Origin: JABDII01 sp963815325
GTDB lineage: Bacteria > Gemmatimonadota > Gemmatimonadetes > Gemmatimonadales > GWC2-71-9
Assembly: GCA_963815325.1 (NCBI GenBank)
Contig: CAWFGG010000002.1
Location: forward strand, 186,001-250,000
Length of the DNA: 64,000 nt
Reading direction: 5' to 3'
A model generated the notes under the pieces. It ran no database searches. It was not told the origin of the DNA and saw only the letters and a list, made by a program, of their open reading frames with translations. Position 1 is the first letter of the stretch, and the number at the start of each line of letters is the position of its first letter. A program made the translations under genes and the position numbers. Below are positions 8,516-17,192 of this stretch, piece by piece.

Positions 8516-9658
8516 CTAGCCTTGGTCCACAATCGTCTTGATCATCTCGGCGTTGGTGGGGGACCGCTTTATCCGGGTGATGAGATCGTCCACGGCGGCA
8601 TGAAGCGGGGCATCCGCCATGCGTTGCCGGAACAAGTGAGATGCGGTCAAGGCGTCGCCCGAGAGCAGCAGTTCCTCACGACGGGTCGCGCTCGCCGAGA
8701 GGTCGATGGCGGGAAAGAGCCGCCGCTCCGCGAGCTCCCGGCTGAGAACGAGTTCGCTGTTTCCGGTTCCCTTGAATTCCTCGAAAATGACCTGATCCAT
8801 GCGTGAACCCGTGTCCACCAGCGCCGTCCCGACGATGGTGAGTGACCCGCCGCCTTCTTTGGTGTCGATCCGCCGGGCACTCCCCAGAAACCGCTTCGGC
8901 TTTTCCAGCGCCGTTGCCTCCAGGCCTCCCGACAGGGTGCGGCCACGGCCGCGTTCGGCCGTATTGTAGGCCCGGGCCAGGCGGGTAATGGAATCCAGGA
9001 TGATCACGACGTCCTGACCCGCCTCCACGCGCCGGCGAGCCCGCTCGAGGGTCATGCTGGCGACGGCGATGTGACGGTCCGCCGGGTGGTCGAAGGTCGA
9101 GGCGATGACCTCGCCAAACCCGCCGGCTTCCATTTCGTACACCTCCTCCGGCCGCTCGTCCACCAACAGGATCAACAACAGGCAGTCCGGATGATTGGTG
9201 GCCACGCCCTGGGCAATCGCCCGGAGCACCGTGGTCTTGCCCGCCTTGGCCGGCGCCACGATGAGGGCGCGCTGGCCCTTGCCGAAAGGGCACAGAAAAT
9301 CGATGACCCGGGTGATGTGGACGACGGATCGGTCGGAAGCCGTGGCACATTCGAGCGACAACAGGTCCTTGGGATGGGTGGCGGTCAGGGTGCCGAAATC
9401 GGGACGCTCGAGCCTGCTGTCGCATGGCGTGCTGTTGACATGGCTCAGGGTGACCAACGGGGGGCTTTTGCCGCGGCGATTCGGTTTGCCGACCTCGCCG
9501 CCCAGCTCGTCACCGGTGCGCAGCCCGAATTGGCGGATCAACGATCGCGATACGTAGACATCGTTTCGGCCCGGGAGGTACGAAGTCTTTGCCCGCCGGA
9601 GAAAGCCAGAGCCGTTGGCCAGAATCTCCAGAACGCCAAGTGAATGGTTGTCGGTCAC
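8516..9658 (-). CDS. rho: Transcription termination factor Rho, lacking the N-terminal Rho_N domain
   Basis: Hexameric RNA-dependent ATPase that ends transcription of untranslated RNA. 380 aa, GTG start at 9658 preceded by a strong AAGGAG five bases upstream. The protein begins at the cold-shock-like primary RNA-binding domain (GVLEILANGSGFLRR); the roughly 47-residue N-terminal helical domain of E. coli Rho is absent. The ATPase core is intact: Walker A APAKAGKTTV, LLVDERPEEVYEME, Walker B DVVIILDSITRLARAYN, RNA-binding Q-loop region KPKRFLGSARR, EGGGSLTIVGTALVDTGS (near the R-loop) and EEFKGTGNSEL with the arginine finger segment following. First gene of the rho-meaB-mcm transcription unit. 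Whether this is the only Rho in the genome cannot be seen here. Confidence 0.93.
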   Translation of the reverse strand: MTDNHSLGVLEILANGSGFLRRAKTSYLPGRNDVYVSRSLIRQFGLRTGDELGGEVGKPNRRGKSPPLVTLSHVNSTPCDSRLERPDFGTLTATHPKDLLSLECATASDRSVVHITRVIDFLCPFGKGQRALIVAPAKAGKTTVLRAIAQGVATNHPDCLLLILLVDERPEEVYEMEAGGFGEVIASTFDHPADRHIAVASMTLERARRRVEAGQDVVIILDSITRLARAYNTAERGRGRTLSGGLEATALEKPKRFLGSARRIDTKEGGGSLTIVGTALVDTGSRMDQVIFEEFKGTGNSELVLSRELAERRLFPAIDLSASATRREELLLSGDALTASHLFRQRMADAPLHAAVDDLITRIKRSPTNAEMIKTIVDQG

Positions 9659-9967
9659 GCGACTCCTTCGTCTATCGCTGGTGAGAATCGTTCGAGTCCA
9701 GGGTTCCCATCGTCGCCGGCCCAGGGGAGGCTATGCGCATTGCGGCCCGGCACGGGCGTCATGGAACGCTGCTGCCGATGGAGATGTGTTCGGTCTCGGT
9801 TGAGGTGCCGTGATCCTCGAACGTGATCACACCCGGTATCCGCACGGGAGGTCAGAGTTCGCAGGCTGACTGCATCGAGGGCCGAGCCGCTGCGGTTTCA
9901 AAATATGGTCCAATGGCGCTGTTCCGGCAAGCAAGAGGCCAGGCGCCGGTCCACCATGCGGGTCGCC
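9659..9967. other. Intergenic region between mgtE and rho (309 bases)
   Basis: No open frame with recognisable product, tRNA or repeat is evident. The part closest to rho holds its ribosome binding site (AAGGAG on the minus strand around 9664-9669). Both flanking genes read leftwards, so this stretch should hold the mgtE transcript end and the rho promoter. An AT-rich patch near 9900-9906 (ATATTTTG on the minus strand) is the only candidate -10-like element and is not convincing. No U-tract hairpin was found for mgtE. Confidence 0.5.
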
Positions 9968-11305
9968 TCAAAACAAGACGAATCCGGCAAGGCCCAGCAA
10001 GAGCAAGAAGCCGACAATGTCGGTGATGGTGGTGACGAAAACGGAGGACGCGATCGCCGGATCGACCCCGACCCTCTGGAGGAGGATGGGGATGAACGCG
10101 CCGGCGCACCCCGCAATCAACACGTTCCCCGTCATGGCGATGAACACCAGCAGGCCGAGCCTGGGGCCCTCCCCGAGCGATAAGGTGACGACAGCGACGG
10201 CCACTCCGACCACCAAGCCGTTGACGGCGGCCACCAGGGTTTCCTTCCCGATCACGCGCAGTGACTGCCCGCGTGGAATCGTGCCGAGCGCGAGGCGTCG
10301 AACGGTGACCGCCAAGGCCTGGGTTCCCGCATTCCCGCCCATACCGGCGATAATCGGCATGATGGCGGCGAGCACGACAGCGGCCTGGATGACGTCTCGG
10401 AACAGCAGCACGACGCCGGACGCGAGAAACGCCGTGAGTAGGTTGACGGCAAGCCATGGCAACCGGCTGGCCACCGCACTCCGCCACTCCGCTCCCAGTT
10501 CCTCATCCGCCGACACGCCGCCGAACTTGAGCATGTCCTCGGTGGTCTCGGCCTCGACGACGTCGTCGACATCGTCGAAGGTGACCCGGCCAAGCAGGCG
10601 GCCGTCACTCGCCACCACCGGCACACTCGGCAGATTGTACCGCGCCATCACGCGGGCAACCTCTTCCTGGTCGAGGCCCGGGGTAATGGTGATGTCCGGA
10701 TCCTCCATGATCTCACGCACCGGACGGTCCATGTGGCTCACTACCAGGGACTTGAGCGGGAGGGACCCGACAAGGCGACCGCGATGGTCCACCACGAAAA
10801 CCTGGTAGAAGTCGTCGACCTCGTCCGCCTGCCGCCGGATTTCTTCCAGAGCTTCGGCCGCGGTCACGGTATCCTGCACGGTGACCAGGTGGGTGGTCAT
10901 GAGACCGCCCGCCGTCTCTTCGTCGTAGCGTAGGAGCCGTTCGACTTCGGATGGATCCTCTACCTCGGCGAGGATCCGCTCCTGTTCCGACGGCTCGAGC
11001 TCGCCCAGGATGTCCGCGGCATCGTCATCCTCGAGTTCCTCGAGAATGTCCGCGGCCTCACCGGAGTCGAGCGCGGCCAAGGTCTCCTCGGCGTGGGCCT
11101 CTTCGGGCATTTCGGCCAGCGCCGCGGCCGATATCTCGGGTGGTAAGGCGCGCACCGCCAGGAGTCGCGCGTCGTCACTCAGAAGGGCGAGCACATCGGC
11201 GAGGTCGGGCGCTTCGAGGTGTCCCGCCAACTCGGCGAACCGCTCGAGCTGCCCCGTTTCGATCAGTCCGATCAGCGTTTTGGGTGTGGAGGCGGATGGG
11301 GTCAC
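9968..11305 (-). CDS. mgtE: Magnesium transporter MgtE
   Basis: Mg2+-gated Mg2+ channel/transporter of the inner membrane, 445 aa (usual length about 450). Domain order is canonical: acidic N-terminal superhelical MgtE_N domain (residues about 20-130, with repeated Asp/Glu runs such as LEELEDDDAADILGELEP), tandem CBS domains (about 135-260; GGLMTTHLVTV begins the first), a plug helix, and five transmembrane helices (about 290-445) including the pore signature MPIIAGMGGNAGTQ and the final TDIVGF segment with its conserved Asp. The GTG start at 11305 overlaps the upstream gene's stop (GTGA). Last gene of the aspS-phoH-ybeY-CorC-CorC unit; the two CorC-like proteins next to it suggest a common role in divalent cation balance. 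Confidence 0.95.
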   Translation of the reverse strand: MTPSASTPKTLIGLIETGQLERFAELAGHLEAPDLADVLALLSDDARLLAVRALPPEISAAALAEMPEEAHAEETLAALDSGEAADILEELEDDDAADILGELEPSEQERILAEVEDPSEVERLLRYDEETAGGLMTTHLVTVQDTVTAAEALEEIRRQADEVDDFYQVFVVDHRGRLVGSLPLKSLVVSHMDRPVREIMEDPDITITPGLDQEEVARVMARYNLPSVPVVASDGRLLGRVTFDDVDDVVEAETTEDMLKFGGVSADEELGAEWRSAVASRLPWLAVNLLTAFLASGVVLLFRDVIQAAVVLAAIMPIIAGMGGNAGTQALAVTVRRLALGTIPRGQSLRVIGKETLVAAVNGLVVGVAVAVVTLSLGEGPRLGLLVFIAMTGNVLIAGCAGAFIPILLQRVGVDPAIASSVFVTTITDIVGFLLLLGLAGFVLF

Positions 11306-12495
11306 CGGCCCTCCCTCCCAAGCGGCAGCGTCCGGACCGGACCCGGCCGGATGAGGATGCGCTGTAGTTGAGTGGCGCTGGCGTCGAGCACGTCGAATTC
11401 GAGGTTCTGGATGAGGAACCGTTCACCGGGTCGAGGGATCCGCCCGGCGAGTTCCGTCAGAAGCCCCCCGATCGTTGTGGCTCGCACGCCGGACACCGAC
11501 ACGCCGAACCGCTCCTCGAGAAGCGTCAAGGGCGACGAGCCGCCGGTCTCGAGCAGGCTCGTGCCGGCCTCAGGTGCCGCGCCCTCACGCTCGTCATGCT
11601 CATCGAAGATCTCGCCCACGAGCTCCTCGAGCAGATCCTCGAGCGTCGCGAGCCCCAAGGTCCCGCCGAACTCATCGAGCACCACGGCAAGGTGCCGGCG
11701 CTCCCGTTGCATGTCGAGGAGAAGGTCCACGCAGGATCGACTCGCGGGGGCAATGGCCACGGGCCGAACGGGAAGCGGCTCTCCCGGAGCAAGTTTGAAC
11801 AGATCGAAGGCGTGCACCATGCCGATGATGTTGTCGAGCGTGTCACGGTAGATCGGAAGCCGGGTGTAGCCGCTCTCGTTGAATACCCGGCTGATCTGCT
11901 CCAGGGACGACCCTTCCTCGACCGCGACCATGTCGGTCCGCGGCGTCATGACTTCGCGAACCGGCCGCTCCGTGAAGGTGACGAGGCCACCCACCATTTC
12001 CAGATCCGTTTCGATGTCCAACCCCACTGCCGCTCCCTCCCGCCACAACGACCGGAGCTGATTCACCCGGCTGCCGCGCCTGACCGGCAAGACCAATCGC
12101 AAGACCCCGGCCCAGAGTTCGAGGACGGGGATGACCCTCTTAGCCACGGACTCGGCACGCGGTTGGGTGACCCATCGCGGAAGGAGATAGCCTCCGAACA
12201 GAACGACCGGGACCGCGATGAACAGACCGAGCAGCGCCATAAGCCACCAGCGCGAGCCGGAAAAGGCCGCGGGAAACGCGGCGCCCAGAATGACGACCCC
12301 GAGCGCGGTCGTGGTCGAGCCCGCCACCAGCAGCGCGTCGAGTCGTCCCAACCGGGTGAGCGCCCCGGTGGCTCCACGGAGTTGCCGCGACGCCGCCTTG
12401 CTCAATTCGACCCGACTGATCGCTACCAGCGCGGCGCCGGCAGTTGCGCCGAAGACCGTGAGGCTCAAGCCCACCAGCACCACCGCCCAGATCAT
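11302..12495 (-). CDS. CorC/HlyC (CNNM-type) membrane protein with CBS pair, copy 2
   Basis: Hemolysin C/CorC-family membrane protein, about 397 aa from ATG 12495, which overlaps the preceding gene's stop (ATGA); an upstream extension is possible but looks spurious. Layout: DUF21/CNNM transmembrane region (about residues 1-125, starting MIWAVVLVGLSLTVFG), a CBS pair (REVMTPRTDMVAVEE; LPIYRDTLDNIIGMV; HLAVVLDEFGGTLGLATLEDLLEELVGEI), and a C-terminal CorC_HlyC domain (TIGGLLTELAGRIPRPGE). CNNM/CorC proteins are linked to Mg2+ efflux and Mg2+/Co2+ resistance. Second of two adjacent, diverged paralogues placed immediately before mgtE, with 4-base overlaps on both sides, so all three are probably made together. 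Confidence 0.9.
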   Translation of the reverse strand: MIWAVVLVGLSLTVFGATAGAALVAISRVELSKAASRQLRGATGALTRLGRLDALLVAGSTTTALGVVILGAAFPAAFSGSRWWLMALLGLFIAVPVVLFGGYLLPRWVTQPRAESVAKRVIPVLELWAGVLRLVLPVRRGSRVNQLRSLWREGAAVGLDIETDLEMVGGLVTFTERPVREVMTPRTDMVAVEEGSSLEQISRVFNESGYTRLPIYRDTLDNIIGMVHAFDLFKLAPGEPLPVRPVAIAPASRSCVDLLLDMQRERRHLAVVLDEFGGTLGLATLEDLLEELVGEIFDEHDEREGAAPEAGTSLLETGGSSPLTLLEERFGVSVSGVRATTIGGLLTELAGRIPRPGERFLIQNLEFDVLDASATQLQRILIRPGPVRTLPLGREGR

Positions 12496-13694
12496 CGTGG
12501 CTGCTCCTGGGGAGCCTCGGGCTCGGTCGATGGTGCGAGCGGCATGAGCCGGACCCATTTCACCCGCCGACCGGTCATTTGCTCGACGTGGATCGCGTAC
12601 CCCGGCAAGGTCACCGATTCGCCGGCACGCGGCACGCGGCCGAACTCCGCCAAGACCAACCCTCCCACGGTGCTCACGTCCTCCCGGCCGAAGCGGTGGT
12701 CGAGAACCGCCTCCAACTCGGCCAGCGCCACCCCTCCCTGGACCGCGAGGCTGCCATCCGCCTTCTCTTGGATGGGCGCGACTTCATCCGTATCGTATTC
12801 GTCCCGAATCTCCCCGACGACCTCTTCGAGGATGTCCTCGAGCGTCACGATGCCGGCCGTCCCCCCATACTCGTCAACGACGACGGCCAAGTGGCGGGGC
12901 CCGCGTTGGAAGTCGTGCAGCTGGCGATCGAGCGTCTTCTCCTCGGGCACAAACTCGGCTGGCCGGATCAGGCTGGTCCAGTGCTGCCGCACTTGCTCCG
13001 TTTGAGACAAGGTGGCGAGTAGATCCTTCGCGTAGATCACTCCCACGACACTATCGGGGTTGCCGCCATACACCAGGAGGCGTGAATGCTCCGCGCTCCG
13101 AAAGGTTGTGATGACGGTTTCGAACGGATCGGCCGTATCCACGGAAACGATATCGATCCGCGGTGTCACGACCTCGGACACGGTGGTTCCCGCTAGCGAG
13201 AAGACTCCCAGCAGCATGTCACGTTCGGCGTCCGCGAGATGACGTTGGTCGGCCGAGGCCTTCAGCGGGCGCCAACTGGCGTCGGCCCACGTCACCAAGC
13301 GGAAGAGCGGCGAGAAGGGGGTCAAGGTCTTGGCGGCCATGCGGCGGGCCGGGCCAGTCAGGGCAGGCTCGATGGCCACGAGGGCCCGTGGCAGGAGGTC
13401 GCCGACCACCCACACCAGCAGCACCACAATGGGGAGCCGGATCAGCTGGCCCACCGACGACCAGGTCCACCACGCCACCGTGGCTCCCGCGGCGGCCCCG
13501 GCCAAGAGGAGGAGTGAGAGATGGACCACGTGGAGCGATCGAGCCAATGGCAGCGCGCCGCCACCACTCCAGGTTCCATCGAGCACCCGAGGCACGCCTT
13601 CGTCGGACTCGGCGGCGATCGCCACCCATGCCGCCCAGAGGGTGAGGAGCACGGCGATCGCCGGCGCGATCCAATACTGCAGGACGCCGATCAC
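12492..13694 (-). CDS. CorC/HlyC (CNNM-type) membrane protein with CBS pair, copy 1
   Basis: Paralogue of the next gene, about 400 aa. The GTG at 13694 overlaps the ybeY stop (GTGA), as at many junctions here; a second in-frame GTG at 13730 would overlap ybeY by 40 bases and is the alternative. N-terminal membrane region has a first helix (LQYWIAPAIAVLLTLWAAW) and further helices to about residue 115, a divergent DUF21 domain. It is followed by a CBS pair (SEVVTPRIDIVSVDT; HLAVVVDEYGGTAGIVTLEDILEEVVGEI) and a C-terminal CorC_HlyC domain (VGGLVLAEFGRVPRAGESV). A role in Mg2+/Co2+ handling is inferred from the family and the neighbouring mgtE. The DUF21 part is less conserved than the cytosolic part. 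Confidence 0.87.
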   Translation of the reverse strand: MIGVLQYWIAPAIAVLLTLWAAWVAIAAESDEGVPRVLDGTWSGGGALPLARSLHVVHLSLLLLAGAAAGATVAWWTWSSVGQLIRLPIVVLLVWVVGDLLPRALVAIEPALTGPARRMAAKTLTPFSPLFRLVTWADASWRPLKASADQRHLADAERDMLLGVFSLAGTTVSEVVTPRIDIVSVDTADPFETVITTFRSAEHSRLLVYGGNPDSVVGVIYAKDLLATLSQTEQVRQHWTSLIRPAEFVPEEKTLDRQLHDFQRGPRHLAVVVDEYGGTAGIVTLEDILEEVVGEIRDEYDTDEVAPIQEKADGSLAVQGGVALAELEAVLDHRFGREDVSTVGGLVLAEFGRVPRAGESVTLPGYAIHVEQMTGRRVKWVRLMPLAPSTEPEAPQEQPR

Positions 13695-14119
13695 CGGAGT
13701 GATCTCACGTATCGTTCCTGCAACATCCACATGGGCGACGACGTCCGTCCAGGCCCATCCGGATGATCATGTCCCAATACATGAAGCGTTCCGTGAACGA
13801 TCAACCGCGTCAACTCCTCCTCGAACGTGATGTTGCGGCTACGGGCTTCCCGTTGCGCGACCCAGGGACAGACGTAGACGTCTCCCACGAGCGTACCATC
13901 CGGTTCCGAGAGACGAAAGGCCAGCACATCGGTCGGACGGCGATGTCCGAGATGGCGCCAATTGAGCTCCCGCATGGCGTCGCGGCCCAGAAACGTGACC
14001 GAGATCCGCGCGCCCCGGCGCTCGCCACCGAGCACGGCCCGGACGATGCGTTCCACTCGGTCGTTGGAAAGGACCCGGCGGCGATTGCCGCTGACGGTCA
14101 CTTCGCTGTTCTGACTCAC
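13691..14119 (-). CDS. ybeY: rRNA maturation endoribonuclease YbeY
   Basis: Metal-dependent endoribonuclease involved in 16S rRNA 3'-end maturation and ribosome quality control. 142 aa, GTG start at 14119. The zinc-binding signature is present as HGTLHVLGHDH (His-x3-His-x5-His) near residue 110, preceded by the family's NWRHLGHRRPTDVLAFRL and GDVYVCPWVA. It sits 46 bases after phoH, the widely conserved phoH-ybeY pair, and before two CorC-like genes, an order seen in many bacteria where corC follows ybeY. The sequence after the motif is slightly shorter than in E. coli YbeY. Confidence 0.94.
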   Translation of the reverse strand: MSQNSEVTVSGNRRRVLSNDRVERIVRAVLGGERRGARISVTFLGRDAMRELNWRHLGHRRPTDVLAFRLSEPDGTLVGDVYVCPWVAQREARSRNITFEEELTRLIVHGTLHVLGHDHPDGPGRTSSPMWMLQERYVRSLR

Positions 14120-14165
14120 GACGAGCGCCCGGGTGTCGAGCGGGCATGAACCTGCCCTACCGGCA

Positions 14166-15146
14166 TCAGGCCTTCCGATCCTCCGCGTAGGCGCGGATGA
14201 TATGCTTCACCAGCCGATGCCGGACCACATCCGCATCGCTCAGGTAGCAGAAGGCGATTCCCTCGACCCCGGGGAGGATCCGCTCGATCTGCAGGAGCCC
14301 GGATTCTTCCGGGACTACCAAATCGATCTGCGTTTTGTCACCGGTGACCACAGTCATGCTGTTCACGCCCAACCGTGTCAGGAACATCTTCATCTGCGCG
14401 CTCGTTGCGTTCTGCGCCTCATCCAGAATGATGAACGCGTCCGACAGCGTCCGGCCCCGCATGTAGGCCAGCGGCGCGATCTCGATCACGCGACTCTCCA
14501 GCGCACGCTGGACGCGGTCGTGCGGCATCATGTCCTCGAGCGCGTCGTAGAGCGGGCGCAAGTACGGATCCACCTTGGCCTGGAGGTCGCCCGGGAGGAA
14601 CCCCAGCGATTCGCCGGCCTCGACCGCCGGTCGAGCCAGGATGATGCGCCGCACCCGCTTGCGGGCCAGCGCCTCCACCGCCTTTGCCACCGCCAGATAG
14701 GTCTTGCCGGTGCCGGCCGGGCCGATCGACACGACGAGGTCGTGCGTGACCATCGCCTCGAGGTAGTCGCGTTGCCCTTTGGTCTTCGGCTGGATTGGCC
14801 GTCGGATGCCGGGCAGCAGGATTCGGAGATCTTCCTGGGGCTCCGTACCAGCGGCGGGAGTGACAACCCCCTGCTCCACTAGTCGCTCAACGTCATCCGT
14901 CCCTATGGTCACCCCCATGCGCGCGAGATCGACCATCTCGCGAGCGACGGCGACGGCCCGCTCCAGCGCGTCGGGTGGCCCGCCAAGGGCCAAGGTGTCG
15001 CCGCGGAGCGAGGCTCGTACGCCAAGCGCGCGCTCCAACTCGAGGAGGTTGGCGTCATTGATGCCCGCCAGCAGCAGAGGATCCGCACCCTCAGCGGTGA
15101 TCCGCCGCTGGGCGTCCTCTGGCGCCGAGTCGGAATCGCTTGCCAT
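14166..15146 (-). CDS. phoH: PhoH-like ATPase
   Basis: PhoH-family P-loop ATPase, 326 aa, likely linked to RNA metabolism through its conserved pairing with ybeY. Walker A is GPAGTGKTYLAV, Walker B is FIILDEAQN, and the typical ARPAVEAGESLGFLPGDLQ and VTGDKTQIDLV stretches are present. An N-terminal KH-like region (about residues 20-80) precedes the ATPase core, as in the PhoH/YbeZ branch. ATG at 15146 shares one base with the aspS stop (TAATG). Cytosolic; the substrate RNA of this family is not firmly known. Confidence 0.94.
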   Translation of the reverse strand: MASDSDSAPEDAQRRITAEGADPLLLAGINDANLLELERALGVRASLRGDTLALGGPPDALERAVAVAREMVDLARMGVTIGTDDVERLVEQGVVTPAAGTEPQEDLRILLPGIRRPIQPKTKGQRDYLEAMVTHDLVVSIGPAGTGKTYLAVAKAVEALARKRVRRIILARPAVEAGESLGFLPGDLQAKVDPYLRPLYDALEDMMPHDRVQRALESRVIEIAPLAYMRGRTLSDAFIILDEAQNATSAQMKMFLTRLGVNSMTVVTGDKTQIDLVVPEESGLLQIERILPGVEGIAFCYLSDADVVRHRLVKHIIRAYAEDRKA

Positions 15147-16933
15147 TACCGCCGCTTGAGTTCGAGGTGGAGCTCGGCCATCTCGTCGGGATCGACCGGC
15201 GTGGGCGCGCCCTCGAATAGCGCCCGTCCACCCGCAGTCTTCGGAAACGCGATCACGTCCCGGAGCGACTGAGCCCCAGCCAAGAGCATGACGACCCGGT
15301 CGAACCCGATCGCAAACCCGCCGTGTGGCGGCGCGCCGTACCGGAGGCCGTTGAGCAAAAACCCGAAGCGCTGGTCGATGTCGGCTTCCGAAATACCCAA
15401 CATTGTGAATATGCGTCGCTGAAGCTCACTATCGGTAATACGTATGGACCCGCTGCCGAGCTCGCTCCCGTTGTACACCACGTCATAATGGGTCGACCGG
15501 CACCGAGCGGGGTCGCGCTCGAGCAGGCCTCGGTCCTCGGGATGCGGCGCGGTGAACGGGTGGTGGGCAGGCACGGACTTGCCCGATTCCGGATCGAGTT
15601 CGAACAGTGGAAAATCCACGATCCAACAAAATGCATGCTGCAGTTCGGGTGTCGCATCGGGCCGGGCAGTGAGCCCCGCGCGGACCGCGGCGAGTGCGGC
15701 GGAGGTGAGTTGGTCCGATCCGACAGCGGCCAGGAGGAGATCTCCCGCCGCCCCTTCGATCCGGGCGAGCACATCATGGCCCACGGCCTTCACGCCCTGC
15801 CCCTCCCAGCCTGCGTCGGTGCGACGCGCCCACATGAGCCCGCCGGCGCCGGCGCCACGGGCCGCTTCGGTGAGGGCATCGATCTCGCGACGGGAGAAAC
15901 TCGCGCCGCCGGGGACCACGATACCCCGGAGCCGCCCACCCGCAGCGAGCGCCGAGACGACGAAGGGAGCCGCGCTCCCCGCGCCGCCGCTCTCAGTGAC
16001 GGCAGGGGTCAAATCCCCGATCTCCCAGCCGAACCGGAGATCGGGCTTGTCGACGCCGTACCGTTCCATCGCATCGGCATATGTCAGGTGCGGAAACGGA
16101 CGCGTCACTGCGTGCCCGGCCTCATCCCACAAATCGACCAGCACCTGCTCGACGAACCCATGAACGTCGGTCGCGGAGACGAATGACGCCTCGATATCGA
16201 TTTGGGTGAATTCGGGCTGGCGGTCCGCCCGCAGGTCTTCGTCGCGAAAGCAACGCGCCATTTGGAAGTAGCGATCGTATCCCGCCACCATCAGCAGCTG
16301 CTTGTAGATCTGGGGAGACTGCGGCAACGCGAAGAACTCCCCGGGATGGATCCGGCTCGGCACCAGGTAATCCCGGGCTCCCTCAGGCGTTGGCTTGGTC
16401 AGAATCGGCGTTTCGATTTCCAAGAAGCCCTGATCGGACAGACTCCGGCGGGCCCGCTGCAGCAAACGATGCCTGAGAATCAGATTTCGCTGCAACTCGG
16501 GACGGCGCAGATCGAGCACGCGGTACTTGAGCCGGAGCTCTTCCGACGGCAAGGCTTCCCCTTCCTTAAACGCCACTTGGATGGGCGGGGTGATCGCGGG
16601 TCCGACTACGTCGAGCGATCGGACTCGGACCTCCACCTCGCGCGTCGCCATAGTAGGGTCGCGCGCGGCCTCGGGCCGGCGAACCACCTCGCCCTCGATG
16701 AGGAGCACTTCCTCGACCCCCACATTGGCCGCGCGCGCCATGAGGTCGGGAGCGGCAGAGGCCGGATCGCAGCTGAGCTGAACCAGTCCCGTTCGATCAC
16801 GCAGATCGAGAAAGACCAAGCCCCCGAGATCCCGCCGGCGATGCACCCACCCGCCGAGACGGACATGCTGTCCTACATGGTCGGCCGTGAGTTCACCACA
16901 CCGATGGGAACGAATCTGGGAGGAGCCGGTCAT
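15146..16933 (-). CDS. aspS: Aspartyl-tRNA synthetase (bacterial type)
   Basis: Class II synthetase charging tRNA-Asp, 595 aa from ATG 16933; the open frame runs further upstream, but the extra residues are Pro/Arg-rich and precede the normal N-terminus. Domain order: anticodon-binding OB fold (about 15-110; LGGWVHRRRDLGGLVFLDLRD), catalytic motifs (LPQSPQIYKQLLMVAGYDRYFQ; motif 2 CFRDEDLRADRQPEFTQID), the bacterial GAD insertion (about 290-420), and motif 3 GGFAIGFDRVVMLLAG. The GAD domain marks the bacterial-length enzyme. First gene of the aspS-phoH-ybeY-CorC-CorC-mgtE unit and divergent from rlmN. Whether it also charges tRNA-Asn cannot be decided from this window. Confidence 0.95.
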   Translation of the reverse strand: MTGSSQIRSHRCGELTADHVGQHVRLGGWVHRRRDLGGLVFLDLRDRTGLVQLSCDPASAAPDLMARAANVGVEEVLLIEGEVVRRPEAARDPTMATREVEVRVRSLDVVGPAITPPIQVAFKEGEALPSEELRLKYRVLDLRRPELQRNLILRHRLLQRARRSLSDQGFLEIETPILTKPTPEGARDYLVPSRIHPGEFFALPQSPQIYKQLLMVAGYDRYFQMARCFRDEDLRADRQPEFTQIDIEASFVSATDVHGFVEQVLVDLWDEAGHAVTRPFPHLTYADAMERYGVDKPDLRFGWEIGDLTPAVTESGGAGSAAPFVVSALAAGGRLRGIVVPGGASFSRREIDALTEAARGAGAGGLMWARRTDAGWEGQGVKAVGHDVLARIEGAAGDLLLAAVGSDQLTSAALAAVRAGLTARPDATPELQHAFCWIVDFPLFELDPESGKSVPAHHPFTAPHPEDRGLLERDPARCRSTHYDVVYNGSELGSGSIRITDSELQRRIFTMLGISEADIDQRFGFLLNGLRYGAPPHGGFAIGFDRVVMLLAGAQSLRDVIAFPKTAGGRALFEGAPTPVDPDEMAELHLELKRR

Positions 16934-17192
16934 CCGGTGGCGACGGTCCTCAACGGCCGAACGCGGACGCGTCGGAGCGGTCGAGCCCCTGACAATCGAA
17001 TCGCGGGGACCGGACCGAGGGGGCGGGAATGGAGGCAGGGGCAGGTGGTGGTCGCACCCCATGCACGAAGGGCCTCATGTGCCAAACGTAATGGCCGCCC
17101 AGATTGGGAGCAAGTCACGCAGCGAGCATGGGTTAGGCCGTTTCACCCTGGTCGGATCCAGCGGCCTGCACGCAGATATATCATATTCCTCC

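Noticed and set aside
9659..9967. A tRNA or small RNA in the mgtE-rho gap (a TTCGAGTCC-like string near 9690)
   Set aside because: No flanking T-stem or acceptor pairing could be formed on either strand.
11368..13005. A 545-codon plus-strand open frame
   Set aside because: Antisense to both CorC-type genes, which have clear CBS motifs.
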